From Ctenosaura bakeri (lineage: Eukaryota; Chordata; Lepidosauria; Squamata; Iguanidae), in NCBI GenBank assembly GCA_948474755.1, contig CAOLHI010001018.1, positions 496,001 through 560,000 of the forward strand: a DNA stretch of 64,000 nucleotides, given 5' to 3'. Positions 1-11,154 of this stretch are shown piece by piece. The notes under the pieces are model-generated. The model ran no database searches and was not told the DNA's origin. It saw only the letters and a program-made list of their open reading frames with translations. How positions within the stretch are numbered: position 1 is the stretch's first letter; the number at the start of each line of letters is the position of its first letter. The translations under genes were made by a program, and so were the position numbers.

Positions 1-76
1 CCGATGCTCCCATTCATGCGACGCTCAAGGGGCCCTCGCCAAAAAAAAAAACTGCTTGCGAAAAGGGCTGTTGCCT
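1..76 (-). mobile_element. Truncated end of a long GGCCC-type MITE
   Basis: The window opens inside the terminal part of an element. The string ACGCTCAAGGGGCCC followed by GCGAAAAGGGC matches the right end of the copy at 24697-25115 and, inverted, the left end of the copy at 15548-15968. A poly-A run interrupts it near 43-53. The rest lies beyond the left edge. Confidence 0.6.
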
Positions 77-213
77 TCACAATAACCCTATGAAGAGGAG
101 GATTATTACCTTCTTTACCAGGGCAGTGGTTTTAATATTTTTCTACTGTCCCAGACATTATGCTTTCAATAACACAGATTTGGCCTGTGGGATACTTCTA
201 CAGTAACAGCATT

Positions 214-319
214 GGCCATTTCCGCACTAGCCTGTTATAGGATTATGGAATCCCCCAGGATTCCAGAGGATGTTGAAAGTGGAATCATTGCGCTATAACA
301 GGCTAGTGTGGAAATGTCC
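214..319. mobile_element. Short palindromic GGCC-end MITE, 3-bp TSD ATT
   Basis: It starts GGCCATTTCCGCACTAG and ends CTAGTGTGGAAATGTCC, a terminal inverted repeat of more than 20 bp. The flanks are ATT at 211-213 and ATT at 320-322. At 106 bp it has lost the central GGGGTTTGTAGTTT part seen in fuller relatives such as 42449-42621. It has no coding capacity. Confidence 0.75.
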
Positions 320-1300
320 ATTGTTTTCAATGAAGGCAGACTAATAATTTTATTCCAGTCACTCCTGGAATAGGAAAGTGTTAGTAAGGGACTTATTCAC
401 TTGTTTTAGGTTCACTCAGCTAACCATAATCACTTACTGTATAAAGGTTCAGGGGTATAGCTATTCCTGAAGCAAAATGTTATGTAGGCTAAAACAGAGG
501 GATGTGGAAGGGTAGGGCTGCAATCATCCCATTCCCAGTATGTTTAGAATAAAAAATATATTGGTTGGTTGATGCTGCTGAGACAGAAAGTACTATTGTT
601 GATCTGGCACTTATTACGTGCTTGACTGGAGTTAACAGGCCTTAAAAAATTTCAGTTAAAAGCAATCTTTGTCATGCAAATGACAGACTGAGTCCTCCTG
701 GTATAAATAGCTAATGGGATTTAAGTGAGCCCAGTTTTATGGTTAAAATGGAAGGCACAGAAACACAGATGAGGTACATTTTCACAGCATGAGAGAGTGG
801 TGTTGCTGCCCAGAAGGAATTCCCTGTTTCTGTCAAATTATCAAAACACTGATTAAACAGCTTTCCTGGGAAGAAGTGTGTGCTGCACATCTTTGAAAAG
901 TGAAGCATGTATCACTGGTGAAGAAGTCTGTATGCGATCTGAAAATGAGGCTATCAAGTGTCAGTACAATATACTGAATATTCCCCCAGTGCATTCCCTC
1001 CCACCCATTACTTCTCCTTTGCCTAGAATGAGGTCTTTGCGTCATCTAAATAGGGCAAGAATAAGGGAAGCACACATAGCTTTACAGGATTATATTTTCT
1101 AGCATTAATAATCACCACTTTAATTACCTTCAGAATTCCTAAGAATTAGCTTTGAAATGCTAACAAGCTCAGTGTTTAGAACATCTTAATCTCCTCCTCT
1201 CTACTTTATGTTTTGATCTAGAATTCTGAAATCTCTTCTGGATGTTTCATGCAGCCTGATGAGGGGTGGAAATGATTGTGCATCTGTGTATTTGAGTGTC
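320..1300. other. Intergenic, nothing recognised
   Basis: Unique-looking AT-rich DNA. Open frames at 711-1102 on both strands overlap one another, have no conserved domain I recognise and no splice or promoter context. Confidence 0.5.
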
Positions 1301-1304
1301 TACT

Positions 1305-1440
1305 GGAGAAAGTTACATTTTCCAATAGGTTGGGAAAATATTTCTTTGGACTACAACTACTTGAATCTCCTAGCCATCATGGTCAGGCCATGACGGCTGG
1401 GAATTCTGGGAGATGGAGTGTAAGTGAGTAACATTTAAGG
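1305..1440. mobile_element. Degenerate palindromic DNA element (GGACTACAACT type)
   Basis: The segment TTTGGACTACAACT near 1346 is followed by GGGAATTCTGGGAG near 1399, with an imperfect palindrome around CCATCATGGTCAGGCCATGACGG. Comparable arrangements occur near 12284 and 26246. This looks like an old non-autonomous DNA transposon, but no target duplication is visible. Confidence 0.4.
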
Positions 1441-1757
1441 GCATGATCACATGGTCTCAGGTGTGAAGCTATAGGATTTTGTGGAGAGGAAATCTGGTGT
1501 CAGAATCTTTGCCACAGGGATGGTTCTCAGTCAAAGAGTATTTTATGGGGAGGCTTTGGATACAGAGTCTTCCTATTTGTTCAAAATCCCCTGGAACAAG
1601 GGAAAATTTTCATCAGCTCTGGAACTTCCAGAGTTTGTTTCCTTCCCCTTGCTTTTTAATGGAAGAGAATTTTAAATAAAATGGCTGAGAGCTCAGCCCT
1701 GCTCCATTCCACTGCTGCAAACTCAGCAAGGCATTATGAATTAAAGGAGCGACATAT

Positions 1758-2155
1758 GAGAGCCAGCATGAGGTAGTGGTCTGAGTGTTGGATTATGACT
1801 GTGGGGACCAGGATTTGGATCTCTGCTCACCCATGGAAACCTAGGCCATTTCCACACTAGACTGTTATAGCGCTGTTATTCTACTTTCAACATCCTATGG
1901 AATTCCTGGGTTTGGGGCCCCTGCCTAAACTGCAAACCCAAGGATTCCATAAGATGTTGAAAGTGGAATAATAGTGCTAAGTCTAGTGTGGAAATGGCCC
2001 CAGTGGGCGACCTCAGGCAAGTCACACTCTCTCAGCCTTAGAAGAGGGCCACGGCAAACCCCTTCTGAACCAATCATTCCAAGAAAAGCCCATGGTAGGC
2101 TCACCTTGGGGTCACCAAAAATTGGAAATGATTTGAAGGCACACAGCAACAACAA
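1758..2155 (+). mobile_element. tRNA-derived CORE SINE, split by a MITE
   Basis: The left part (1758-1843) has the tRNA-like head GAGAGCCAGCATGAGGTAGTGG and a degenerate B box. The right part (2000-2155) resumes with GTGGGCGACCTCAGGCAAGTCACACTCTC in pieces, the MIR-like core, and ends in an ACAACAAC-type tail. Uninterrupted paralogues in this window (for example 18696) read GGAAACCCACTGGGTGACC across the junction, so the MITE entered this SINE. Confidence 0.85.
1844..1999. mobile_element. GGCC-end MITE nested in a SINE, 3-bp TSD
   Basis: Terminal repeats GGCCATTTCCACACTAGAC and GTCTAGTGTGGAAATGGCC bound a 156-bp element. The SINE sequence resumes cleanly with CCA (2000-2002), and the left copy is CTA (1841-1843), so the site CCA was duplicated and one copy has since mutated. 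The arms pair CATCCTATGGAATTCCTGGG with a matching inverted segment on the right. Confidence 0.8.
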
Positions 2156-2854
2156 ATGCAAGGTATAGAAAGAGTTCTCGTTCTGCAAAAAGCTTCAGCA
2201 CCTTGATTAGCTCCTTTAAGATTCAGAATAACATCTGGGACAGATTCAGTGCTTCTTCATTTTGAAGTCAACAGCCTCCATGGACACTAGCATTATTCAA
2301 CAAGTTAATAAGCAACTTAAAATTCCAACCAATTCATAATACACAAATGTCTTCATTTCATTTCTTTTTTAAAAAACTGAATAAATATGCAACATCATTT
2401 CATGAAAGTAACTTCTCCCCAGCAATTAACAAACATACTAGACTACTTTCAAACCCAAAAATCATGTGATTATATATAGCCTTTTCTTTTTCTTTTTTCA
2501 CATTACCACAAAATCATCAAATAGTTTTGTCATTGAGTTGGAAAAGTAAAACAAACAAACACACATACATGCACAAATACAATGAATGGGACTCAACTGT
2601 TTTTTGCAGGTAGGACCTTGGAAATATTTGGTTGCGTATGTGTACTATGTCAGCGATGGGCACTGCTGGGTCATTGGGAACTTGGCAACTGCCTGTAGAG
2701 GATGAGACTGCTGGAACTATTCATTTTTGGGCAGCTCTCCTTATAAGCTGCCTCTGGTTTTGAGGTATTTTGTTCTCAATGAGGAGTACAGGTGATTTTA
2801 GATTACTGACTTCACATTTTTATAGTATGTGGGAGAGGCTGTTGAAATGTATTA
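2156..2854. other. Intergenic, AT-rich, nothing recognised
   Basis: Low-complexity T- and A-rich stretches near 2365 and 2480. No recognisable element or exon. Confidence 0.5.
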
Positions 2855-3318
2855 GGCCATTTCCCACGGACTTAAAAACCGGTGCAGAGTGTCCTCCAGA
2901 GAGGATGTCTGCACCTGGGAGTGGACTGGGTCAGACTACTTTACGTAGTTCCGCACCTCAGTCCACTCTGGAACGACCTGAAGTGGTCGTGCAGTGTGCT
3001 TTTAAAAAACCTGTTTCTTCAGGTTTTTAAAAAGCACAGAGTGCGCCACTCCATGCCACTCCGTTCCCGCTCTCCGGTGCAGATTTGTAGGCTCGTACCA
3101 GTGCGATCCTGCAGATCTGCCGGGGGCAGGGTTTAGGCTGGCAAGCTTCAGTAGTTGGTGGAGAGCCACCACCAAGCGGAAGTCACCATTTTTGTCCCCG
3201 GAGCAGTGCGGAGCGGTGGCTACGCACTGCTCCAGAGCAGCCTGGACCCAAGTGTTGAGCCAAGAAGTCTGGTAAGTACCGGACCGGGGCGATTCCATCG
3301 CCACGTGCGGAAATGGCC
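2855..3318. mobile_element. Long GGCC-end MITE (464 bp), TSD TTA, internal hairpin
   Basis: The ends are GGCCATTTCCCACGG and CCACGTGCGGAAATGGCC, and both flanks are TTA (2852-2854, 3319-3321). It is GC-rich compared with its surroundings and has no transposase. A perfect-looking internal hairpin lies at 2999-3036, with GCTTTTAAAAAACCTG pairing with CAGGTTTTTAAAAAGC. The ends match the short MITE family, but the interior differs from the copies at 11155 and 17284, so this is a separate subfamily. A 150-codon antisense open frame at 3002-3454 crosses its right boundary and is accidental. Confidence 0.8.
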
Positions 3319-3321
3319 TTA

Positions 3322-4437
3322 CTCTACTTAGTTGAAAATGTGGCAAACCAGCCCTGTCATCTTGAGGATTACTCATGGTCATTTTACTGAATAGAGCCCT
3401 GGATATCTTACTACAAAGTCGTTTCTTGAGTGTACAACTGCTGACTCTGGCCATCTGTCTCTTATCTCTCTGTTTGCATCCTGCTATGTACTGTAGTCAT
3501 CTTCGGCTCTAGTTTGGCTTCCCTTGAACTCTTCTTTCTTCTCCCTCACAGCTCTGATGGATCAGGACACTGTGTTTGCCATTCTCAGCACTGCGATAAA
3601 CCTCAGACCAAGGTTTACTTTGAAATTACACAGGTCCATGTACATTTTCATTTTTCTGCCAGATCTAGTGAGTGTCTATAAATAACCTTACTGCTACTCA
3701 AGGAAGCTTTCTTTATAGTGTCTGACCTGCAAAGCTGAAAGTCAGTGGAGCTCAACATTATGTTTGCTGGGGCAATTACAGTCATTTGGGTACTGAGTAG
3801 TTCTTTGCAGCAGGGATGCTGGCAGCAGTAATGACAATTAAATTTCTATAGTGGCTGAGGCAGCATAAGGCAGCAAGAGAATAGTAGAATTTCTAAAGCA
3901 TTTGCATTGGAGCAACTTATGACCTTTGCTAACCTTGCTGAGCTTGTCTACTCAGGCTCTGTTCTCTGTTAGCTCACAAAACATTAGAAATTAAATATCC
4001 TGTATGCCTGTTATGCATAACCATCATCATACATACACGTATACAAAGGGCATTGATGACAGACTGAAAAAGGAATGATATTAAGCTACATCATTTTGTA
4101 GGGTTGCTTCCTTGTGGCCGACCGCCATCTCGATGATAGCCATGGAGTGCTTTTCTCCACTCCACTGTCTTCCTTCCTGACAGACCTTCCCCTCAGGATG
4201 GAGAAGGATGGCTGCTCCAGCAAAAACAATGATAGTGGTGGCCTTGACCATGCTGGAAGCCAACAAGTCACTCAGTAGCCCACACAGAGCTAAGGCTGGC
4301 TGTGTTGAGGGTTTTCGTCACCCTGCTTTAACCTAGTATGCCTCTCCTCCTCCTCCTCCTCGCTCCTCCTCTCCAGACCTTGGAAATCAAGTACATCCTA
4401 CATGGAGCTCAGGAAAGGATGTTTCCCCTTTCATCAT
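3322..4437. other. Intergenic; one unassigned antisense open frame
   Basis: Mostly featureless. On the minus strand at 4081-4266 a 61-codon frame contains a hydrophobic stretch (MVKATTIIVFAGAAILLHPE). I cannot assign it to a family, and it may be chance or a fragment of a processed pseudogene. A (CTC)n-type run lies at about 4338-4363. Confidence 0.4.
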
Positions 4438-4464
4438 GCCTATTTTGTTCTTACACATACCCGT

Positions 4465-4592
4465 GAGGTACATCAAGTTGAAAACCAGTGACCTGCCCAA
4501 GGTGACATAGTGAGCTTCAAGGCTGAGCACCTGAACTTGGGTTTCCTCAGTCCTAGTCCAACATTCTAATCATCGCTTCATTCTGCCTACGT
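4465..4592 (-). mobile_element. MIR-like CORE SINE relic
   Basis: On the minus strand the order is a tRNA-like head, then a core. In plus orientation it reads TGACCTGCCCAAGGTGACATAG, then GAACTTGGGT, AGTCCTAGTCCAAC and TCTAATCAT. This matches the antisense MIR pattern (TTGCCCAAGGTCACACAG, then a B-box-like GAACCTGGGT). It is strongly diverged and older than the other SINEs here. Confidence 0.6.
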
Positions 4593-5260
4593 AGATGGGC
4601 AAGTCTGCCATATCTTAATTACTAGATGATTATTCATTTCTTCCAGATGCATACAGAGGCAGAAGAATTAAATAAAACCAATGTGCTCCCTGATAAGAAT
4701 TTAAGATAGACTGTTGTGCCTTCCCCATTAGTTGCTGTGGTCTTTTGTTCAGCAGGCCCTATACTCATCAATGACTTGTGCAGAAGCATTAAGTATGGTC
4801 TCTTCTTCAGGCAGAGGGTTACAATCAATTTTACATCATCTAAAAATAAATGTTTGGGTAGGTGGGTAGGAATGTGGCATGCCTCCAGTTTTAATTCAGG
4901 GGCAAAGCTTTCTTCAGCTACTGAACATTTTAGGGAAAACCATGGTTTGGGCAAAATTTACATTTGTAAAATAATAACCTCAGGCTAGATACTCAGAGAC
5001 ATTTTCTATGTTATCTTTCTATATTAGGCTTGCCAAGGCAGCAACAACCCGTTTCCTAAAATTTCAGGGTCAAAATCTGGGGTAATGTGATATTACATTG
5101 TGCTATGCAGGCAATGGTCAGCAGAAAATTGGACCAGTTTCTGGCTCAGAAGACTGTGGAAACAGTCATGAAGGCAATTAAGTAAATGAGCTCAGACTTG
5201 TACCCTTATCACACCAAGGTGTCATATCCCCAGAGCAATGCGTTATTCCTGGTTTGGGAT
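4593..5260. other. Intergenic, nothing recognised
   Basis: Overlapping open frames on both strands at 4634-4988 have no recognisable motif. Confidence 0.45.
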
Positions 5261-5402
5261 CAGTCCTATCACACGACTCCTTCTTTGGAGGTTTTTAAGC
5301 AGAGGCTGGATGACCATCTGTTGGGAATGCTTTGATGTGGGTTCCTGCATAGCAGGGCTGGATGGCCCTGTGGTCTCTTCCAACTCTATGATTCTATGAT
5401 GT
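5261..5402 (+). mobile_element. CR1 LINE 3' end fragment
   Basis: The segment contains the CR1 ORF2 C-terminal coding remnant (TTTAAGCAGAGGCTGGATGA, encoding the FKQRLD motif) and a short 3' UTR ending in ATTCTATGATTCTATGAT, the typical CR1 terminal repeat. It is 5'-truncated. Confidence 0.85.
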
Positions 5403-6046
5403 CATTGCTCTCCAGGCACTATGACACTGCAATCCACTTTGAAGTTGTCTTTTTTCATGTTGTAAATAATCTGTTAATGACCAGCCTTCCCACAACCATC
5501 CAGTTAGCTGTGGGAGTGCAGATTCCTCACAGCACTATCTTGCATGATCTATCAGTGGGTGTAGTGTTGGCATTCCAAGGCTGTCATTCCTCCAGAATGT
5601 TACTGCACAAGTACAGTGTAAAAATTAGAAACAAAATAACATGGACCAAACATGAGGCATGGAGTGAGGAAAAGGACTCAGCAGTGATGCTGTAATGGAG
5701 AGGAAAAAATAGAGTGAATGATGCGACTAACCTGTTAATGTTGAAAGTGTGTGATAGAGTGTGTTAATAACCTGATACCATCATAGGAATGGCTATAGTG
5801 GGACTCCAACAGAACAACACAGGATTAAGGTATGGTGTAATAGGATTATTGGACATTACTGGGCAATATGGCAACCCAGAGCTGGGGAAAAAAATATTGA
5901 GGCAATTTTTGTGGTCAGGCACATGGGCCTAGTAATTGAAGCAGTTGCTGCCATTCCTATTAGGTCTTGGCCATTTACAGAGATTGCAACTATAATTTTA
6001 AGCTTTCTAGCATTCTGTGATGTCACAGATGCAGCAAATTCTCTAA
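5403..6046. other. Intergenic, nothing recognised
   Basis: A 99-codon frame at 5396-5695 starts inside the CR1 tail and shows no domain. Otherwise featureless. Confidence 0.45.
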
Positions 6047-6236
6047 GGCCATTTCCTCAGTACACTGTTATAGTGCTGTTATTCCACTTTCAATCCTAGG
6101 GTTTCCAGTGTAGGGAGGGGCATTTAGAACTCTCAGCCAGAGAACTCTTTGGCCTCAGTAAACTACAAACCCCAGGATTTCACAGCATGTTGAAAGAGGA
6201 ATAATAGCACTGTAACAGTGTAGTGCAGAAATGGCC
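6047..6236. mobile_element. GGCC-end palindromic MITE (190 bp)
   Basis: It begins GGCCATTTCCTCAGTACACTG and ends CAGTGTAGTGCAGAAATGGCC. The arms share TGTTATAGTGCTGTTATTCCAC and its inverted partner. The flanks TAA and TGT do not match, so the target duplication has decayed. Confidence 0.75.
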
Positions 6237-6607
6237 TGTTACATACAATATCAGGAAGACTCTCTCTCACAAAACTGATCTGAGTTTTTCATTACTTGAG
6301 AGAAGGCAAACATTCTTCAATCAAGGCACATTCATTTAATTTTTGGATGCTGATGAAGTTGATATAGAGTGTTTCTATATTCCACTCCAACTATAGTGCA
6401 ATGATACTGAGTTTATACAACAATATGCATGGTAAAAAAATACTGCATTAATATCGTAGGCACACACATATACACACACTTCATTACAGAGCAAAACACT
6501 CCAAATGCTTAGTACATCTGGGTGCAAATTTAAGAATAAAGCAACATACTTTTAAAAGGCTAAATTCTGTGCCCTGCAAACTCAAGTGAAATTTCAGATG
6601 AAATTCT
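6237..6607. other. Intergenic, nothing recognised
   Basis: AT-rich with a short CA-rich run near 6463-6478. Confidence 0.5.
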
Positions 6608-6932
6608 GCTAAAAAACAAATAAATGGGAACTTGAGCAAATCAGGCCTGAACTCTCACTAGAAGCCAAAAAGACTAAACTGAAGCTGTTGTACTTTGGAC
6701 ATATCATTAAATGACATGATTCACTGGAAGAGATAATGCTTGGCAAAATGGAAGGAGTAGGAAAAGAAGAAAACTGTGTTACAGGCAGAGTCATTCACTC
6801 AAGGAAGCTACGACCCTGAGGTTGCAAGACTTAAGCAGGGCAATTGATGACTGGGTGGAGATTTTGGAGATCTCTCATTCTTAAGTTTGCCATAAGTTGA
6901 AGCTGATTTGACAGCAAATAACAACAACAATA
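6608..6932 (+). mobile_element. BovB/RTE LINE 3' end
   Basis: The order matches the other BovB copies at 37995 and 50655: CAAATCAGGCCTGAACTCTC, then a segment encoding KLKLLYFGHI-like residues, GACATGATTCACTGGAAGAG, the terminal GCCATAAGTTGAAGCTGATT, and a tail of AACAACAACAA. The coding frame is broken. Confidence 0.8.
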
Positions 6933-8370
6933 ACATCAACATTTCAATGTTAGAATTAGATATCGACAAATATAAAATGATATACATTGATGTGTTAATG
7001 TGTAGATTGGATTTTCTCCACAGTTCTACAAATCAAAGTTGAGAAGCATATGATGGCTGGAATGCTAACTGCAATCCTACAGTATTAGCATTTTTTTCTG
7101 TATTTCCTTACTTAGATCAGAATGACTGAATCTCATGCTGGCATTTCTGTTTCCTCCTTCTGTTTCATTAAACAGCTATGTAAAAAATTCAAAGGAACAA
7201 ACTAGAGCTTTGGTTAGAGAGATGGAGCTTTTCCTTTTATCTGTCAGAAACTAAACTAGTGTCTGGAGTCAAATGCTGCCAACTTGACAGAAAAAAAAAG
7301 TAGAATATGTAAGGATACTGGTCCAGATGACAAGCATTCTGATACAAATTGTGCTAATATCTGTTGAAAGCTAGTGGGACTTGTTGCTGTGTTGGAATAG
7401 TATTCAGACTTTGTTAGTTGTCTGCAGGATTCAGAGCTAAGCTAGAAGAAACATAAGTGGCATAAATGACGTTAATAGATACATTATTTAAAAACATAAA
7501 TATCAGATAGGAGAACTTCAAGCAGTATTGGCAGCAATGTAAACAGCCACCTTGGGGTTTCTGTGTGATTTTTATTGAGATGAGCTGAGGGTCTGTGCCC
7601 ATAAACTTCACCTCAAACCCCTGTGATCTTAATACTGCTCCCTCTCCTTCCTTGCATCTATTTACCTTTTTCAGTAGTATGCTAAGTGGATTGCATCCAA
7701 ATAATCAGTTCTCAAAGCATTGTTGATGACTACAGTTAGGAAGGCTGATGGCGGAAAGAATAATATATGCTCCCCTTCCCGCAAAAACTGAAGGCAGCAT
7801 GAACTGGAGCCACACTGAACTCCTTTCTTGAGTGTTCTCCCTTACTTTTCTCAGTATAGAGACTGAACCAATACTATTTGCATGAAAGGTTTTTAAAAGG
7901 CAAATAGTGAGGGAAGGGAACTTATCCAGATGAAAATGTTTGCAGGGAGCAGGAGATTTGAGCCCTTTCTTCCTTGCTGTGTTTCCAATCCAGCTGCCTC
8001 GTACCTACTATTTCCACTGGAAGAACAGCTCCTATTTGTGCTAAAAGAAACACCTCTTCCCATACAAGCGGCAGGCACTGGGGAGAAGGTCTAGATTGGA
8101 ATTGTAACAGTGGACAAAGGGTTAATGCCTAATGTCTCCCCAGGATCCCAGTAGAGACTGGCCTCTCCTGTGCCTATATTTCTCAAAGGCCAATCACACA
8201 AGTGCTAATTGCATGAATGAGATCTTGTATAGTTTGTCTCCAAGCAAATAGCTGCTATTTTCTTTTACAGGGGAAAAAAAGTAGGTGCTGCAGTTGAGGA
8301 AATTATTCTACTCAACCTGCCTTCCTATCATGGACACAGGGTGGACTTCCATCAAAGGAGACTTCTAGGT
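6933..8370. other. Intergenic, nothing recognised
   Basis: No transposon ends, exons or RNA genes seen. Open frames at 7414-7611 and 7893-8078 (minus) are short and lack motifs. Confidence 0.45.
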
Positions 8371-8535
8371 CAGTGCTTTTTGAGCTATCTGATGTGACAG
8401 GCTGCCAGTTGTTTTCCCCACCACCATATGTATGCTACAAATGCTTTTTTCTTTCCTGGAAGTTTGCTGTGGACTGACAGTCAGAGGCTTATGGACCAGC
8501 TGTGGTCCATAGACCACCATTTTGAGAAGCATTAT
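8371..8535. mobile_element. Old hAT-type (MER5-like) element
   Basis: The left end CAGTGCTTTTTGAG mirrors the right end TTTTGAGAAGCATT, the Charlie/MER5 end pattern. Flanking 8-mers TTCTAGGT and TTCTTCTG agree only in part, as expected for an ancient copy. Confidence 0.45.
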
Positions 8536-8689
8536 TCTTCTGCAAGACTAATTTCTGTTCCCTACACTCATCTTTGTGACAAGCATTTTCTTAGTAACAT
8601 ACACACATTGTGCTGAAGCTAATTCATACAACTGTATTATTATGTTTCACTGTTGAAGAATTCATACCTTCAGGATGTTACGTGAAGTC

Positions 8690-9005
8690 TCTTTTCTTGT
8701 AATTTAGACTCCTTAGTTTGGGTCCCATACAGCTATTTAATCACCTGTATGATAGCCTTTCAAATATTTGAAGATAATTGCCATTTTGCCTTTTAGTTTT
8801 CTCTTTCCAGGCTAAACAAAGTCAATTTCTTCAATTTTTCCACAAAGGTTTCCAGGAATTGTCGCCTCCTCTGGACACATTCAGGCTTACCAAGATGCTT
8901 CCTAGATTATGACTGCCAGAACTAGATACTATACTCCTTGTGAAGTCTAAATCAAAGCTACCACATGTTTTTTAATGATCTAGACACTGCATGTCAGATT
9001 ATCAT
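8690..9005 (-). mobile_element. Degenerate CR1-like LINE fragment
   Basis: Ordered matches to the antisense CR1 C-terminal region, best seen beside the copy at 58796: CCTTTCAAATATTTGAAGAT, CTCTTTCCAGGCTAAAC, CGCCTCCTCTGGACAC, CCAGAACTAGATACTATACT and GATCTAGACACTGC. Many indels; far older than the 58796 copy. Confidence 0.6.
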
Positions 9006-9330
9006 TAGTATGTGATGAATACTATTTCAAATGATTTGTGTGGGTTGATTTTACATATGTTTATCTTACAAAGTCAGCAATGTATGATTTTGTTGTCACT
9101 CCTTATAATCTGTAGCACCCATAACCTTACTTTCTCTCCCTCTTTCTCTCCCCATGTGTTTGTATGTGTGCATGTGTGAGCTAGATAAAGGATCTCTCTC
9201 TCTCTTTTTAAGGAGTTCTCAAACTGTGTTTATTGTATTATTATTTTTGAACTGTTTATGTGGCAAGGTTTTGGCATGGCTTACAAAAAACTTTAACAAG
9301 AAGGAACTTTACCAAAACTTTACCAAGAAG

Positions 9331-9557
9331 GAGCCCTGGTGGCGCAGTGGTTAAATGCCAGTACTGCAAGCCACAAGGTTGTGAGTTCGATCCTGCCCGG
9401 CTCCAAGGTTGACTCAGTCTTCCATCCTTTCGCAGGTCGGTAAAACGAGTACCCAGCTTGTTGGGGGCATGTATAGAAATACATGCTATTTGTGAGTTGT
9501 TCGCTGCCTCGATCCATATGGAGAGGCAGGATACAAATAGATAATAATAAAAAAAAT
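9331..9557 (+). mobile_element. Sauria-type tRNA-derived SINE
   Basis: It starts GAGCCCTGGTGGCGCAGTGG with an A box at about 9340-9358 and a B box GAGTTCGATCC at about 9383-9393. The body is AAGGTTGACTCAGTCTTCC, GGTCGGTAAAACGAG and TTGTTGGGGGCATG. The tail is GATACAAATAGATAATAATAAAAAA. This order is diagnostic of the Sauria SINE family of squamates. It is full-length and little diverged from the copy at 59683. Confidence 0.88.
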
Positions 9558-10102
9558 GTGTGTTACTTAGGATGAGTTCTCATATGCAGGCACCATTCAG
9601 TGTTTCAGTACTTGAGCATTATTATGAATCAAGCAGTGCATAAACTCCAACTGTCCTAATCAGTTCTCTTTTCTCCCCATTTTTAATTGTTGTTATATTA
9701 TTTATATCACAGGACTGAACATCACTGGTCATACTACAAATACAAATATTACATAATACCAGGAGCAAAGAAACGAACATAAAGATCATAATACTCATGG
9801 CCAATTTTCCTTCTTCATACTAAAAAGAGATCAAATATAATAATAAAAAGAGGGAGTTTTTCTTTTTTGGTTATTCTTCTAAAATTGGTTTAGAATTCTC
9901 TCCTGGATGAGGAATCTCCATGCCAGCATAAGCCCCTTTCAGGAATACGTGGTGTTACAAAATATAACATAATCATATAATCAAAGATGTTACGTAATGT
10001 CAGAGGAACCTCACTTTCAGATGTTAGACTAGAGACGGAACCTTCTCAGTTATAGCACTGTGTATTTGGAATACCCTTTCTAGGGAAGCTTGCCTAACAC
10101 TG
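9558..10102. other. Intergenic, nothing recognised
   Basis: AT-rich, no element boundaries seen. Confidence 0.5.
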
Positions 10103-10230
10103 TTGGTGTTATGTGCTTTCAAGCTGATTTTGACTTCTGGCAATACTATTTGGAAAGATTAGTTCACTCTATAGGTTTCCATGGCTAAGTGAGAATTTGA
10201 ACCTTGGTCTCCAGAATTCTAGTCCAACAC
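10103..10230 (-). mobile_element. Partial tRNA-derived CORE SINE
   Basis: Antisense tail TGTGCTTTCAAGCTGATTTT followed by GGTTTCCATGGCTAAG and GAACCTTGGTCTCCAGAATTC. The middle core is deleted and the tRNA head is cut short. Confidence 0.65.
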
Positions 10231-10714
10231 AAACAAGTATGTCATACTAATTTTTGTTGGCTAATATGAACTGAGCTATCATTTCAGTCACAACTGATTG
10301 TCTTTCCATGTGTAGAGTTTTAACATGCCAATTACTGAATTTTAATTTTTTAAAATTTGCCTTTCTACTGGGTTTATTGTTTTGCCAAGGATTTCATGTT
10401 TCTCTGGTTGGATTGTTTTGCAAAGGAATGTTTTATGCCTCATTTTAACCATATTTATTCTATTTTATTGCATCACATTTTATTTTAACACTGCTCATTC
10501 GCTTAGAAACATCTTAGCTAAATAGCAGCATACATATCTTGGAAATAAATGCTAAACATTAATAGAGTCCTTGTGCTAATTATCTCTCCCTACCATAAAG
10601 TCACCCTCACTTCTTTCTCTGGAACAGTTTTGTACTTTTGTACATTTTTTTAAAAAAACCAACATGTTATTTGTCAGATCTGGAGGATTTAGGCTGTGAA
10701 CCTATTCAAGCTCA

Positions 10715-10836
10715 GTAGAGTGAAAATCCCTGCCAGAGTATGTATGTATATATATTATGTTACTATTTTAATCCCATGTAAATATTTAAATACATGCATA
10801 CAAACATACATACTCTGGCAGGGATTTTCACTCTAC
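10715..10836. repeat. Perfect 33-bp inverted repeat, 56-nt loop
   Basis: Left arm 10715-10747 starts GTAGAGTGAAAATCCCTGCC. Right arm 10804-10836 is its exact reverse complement and ends in GATTTTCACTCTAC. The loop is AT-rich. Reading TA at 10716-10717 and 10834-10835 as the target duplication, this would be a small Tc1/mariner-type MITE. A hairpin RNA locus is the alternative. No third copy of the arm was noticed in the window. Confidence 0.7.
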
Positions 10837-11154
10837 CATCCCAGTCACATGGGATCACTTGCTCTAGCCATGGAGCAAGCGCTGACCACCATATTGAAAA
10901 TGCAGCTTCTATTTGCATATGGAGGTGTTAGATAACTCAATACCCTGAAAATGTCAAATCACTTCTGATATATGGTTTCTTGCACAGTTTGACACCACAG
11001 GATCTTGGCTGAAGCTTTTTCTGTGAGATTGAAGTTGAATGTTTAATATACAGAATTTAATAAGGAAATTAATCAAGTATTAAAGAGAACTGAGGAAAGA
11101 TGTGATTAAAAAAATAATAATTCGACAACAACTAAATGGAAGCACAAAGACTGA

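Noticed and set aside
3002..3454. 150-codon minus-strand frame
   Set aside because: It spans the right end of the 2855-3318 MITE and continues into unrelated DNA.
9331..9400. tRNA gene call from A and B boxes
   Set aside because: No cloverleaf or CCA-compatible acceptor stem. The boxes belong to a Sauria SINE, and the same applies to all CORE SINE heads.
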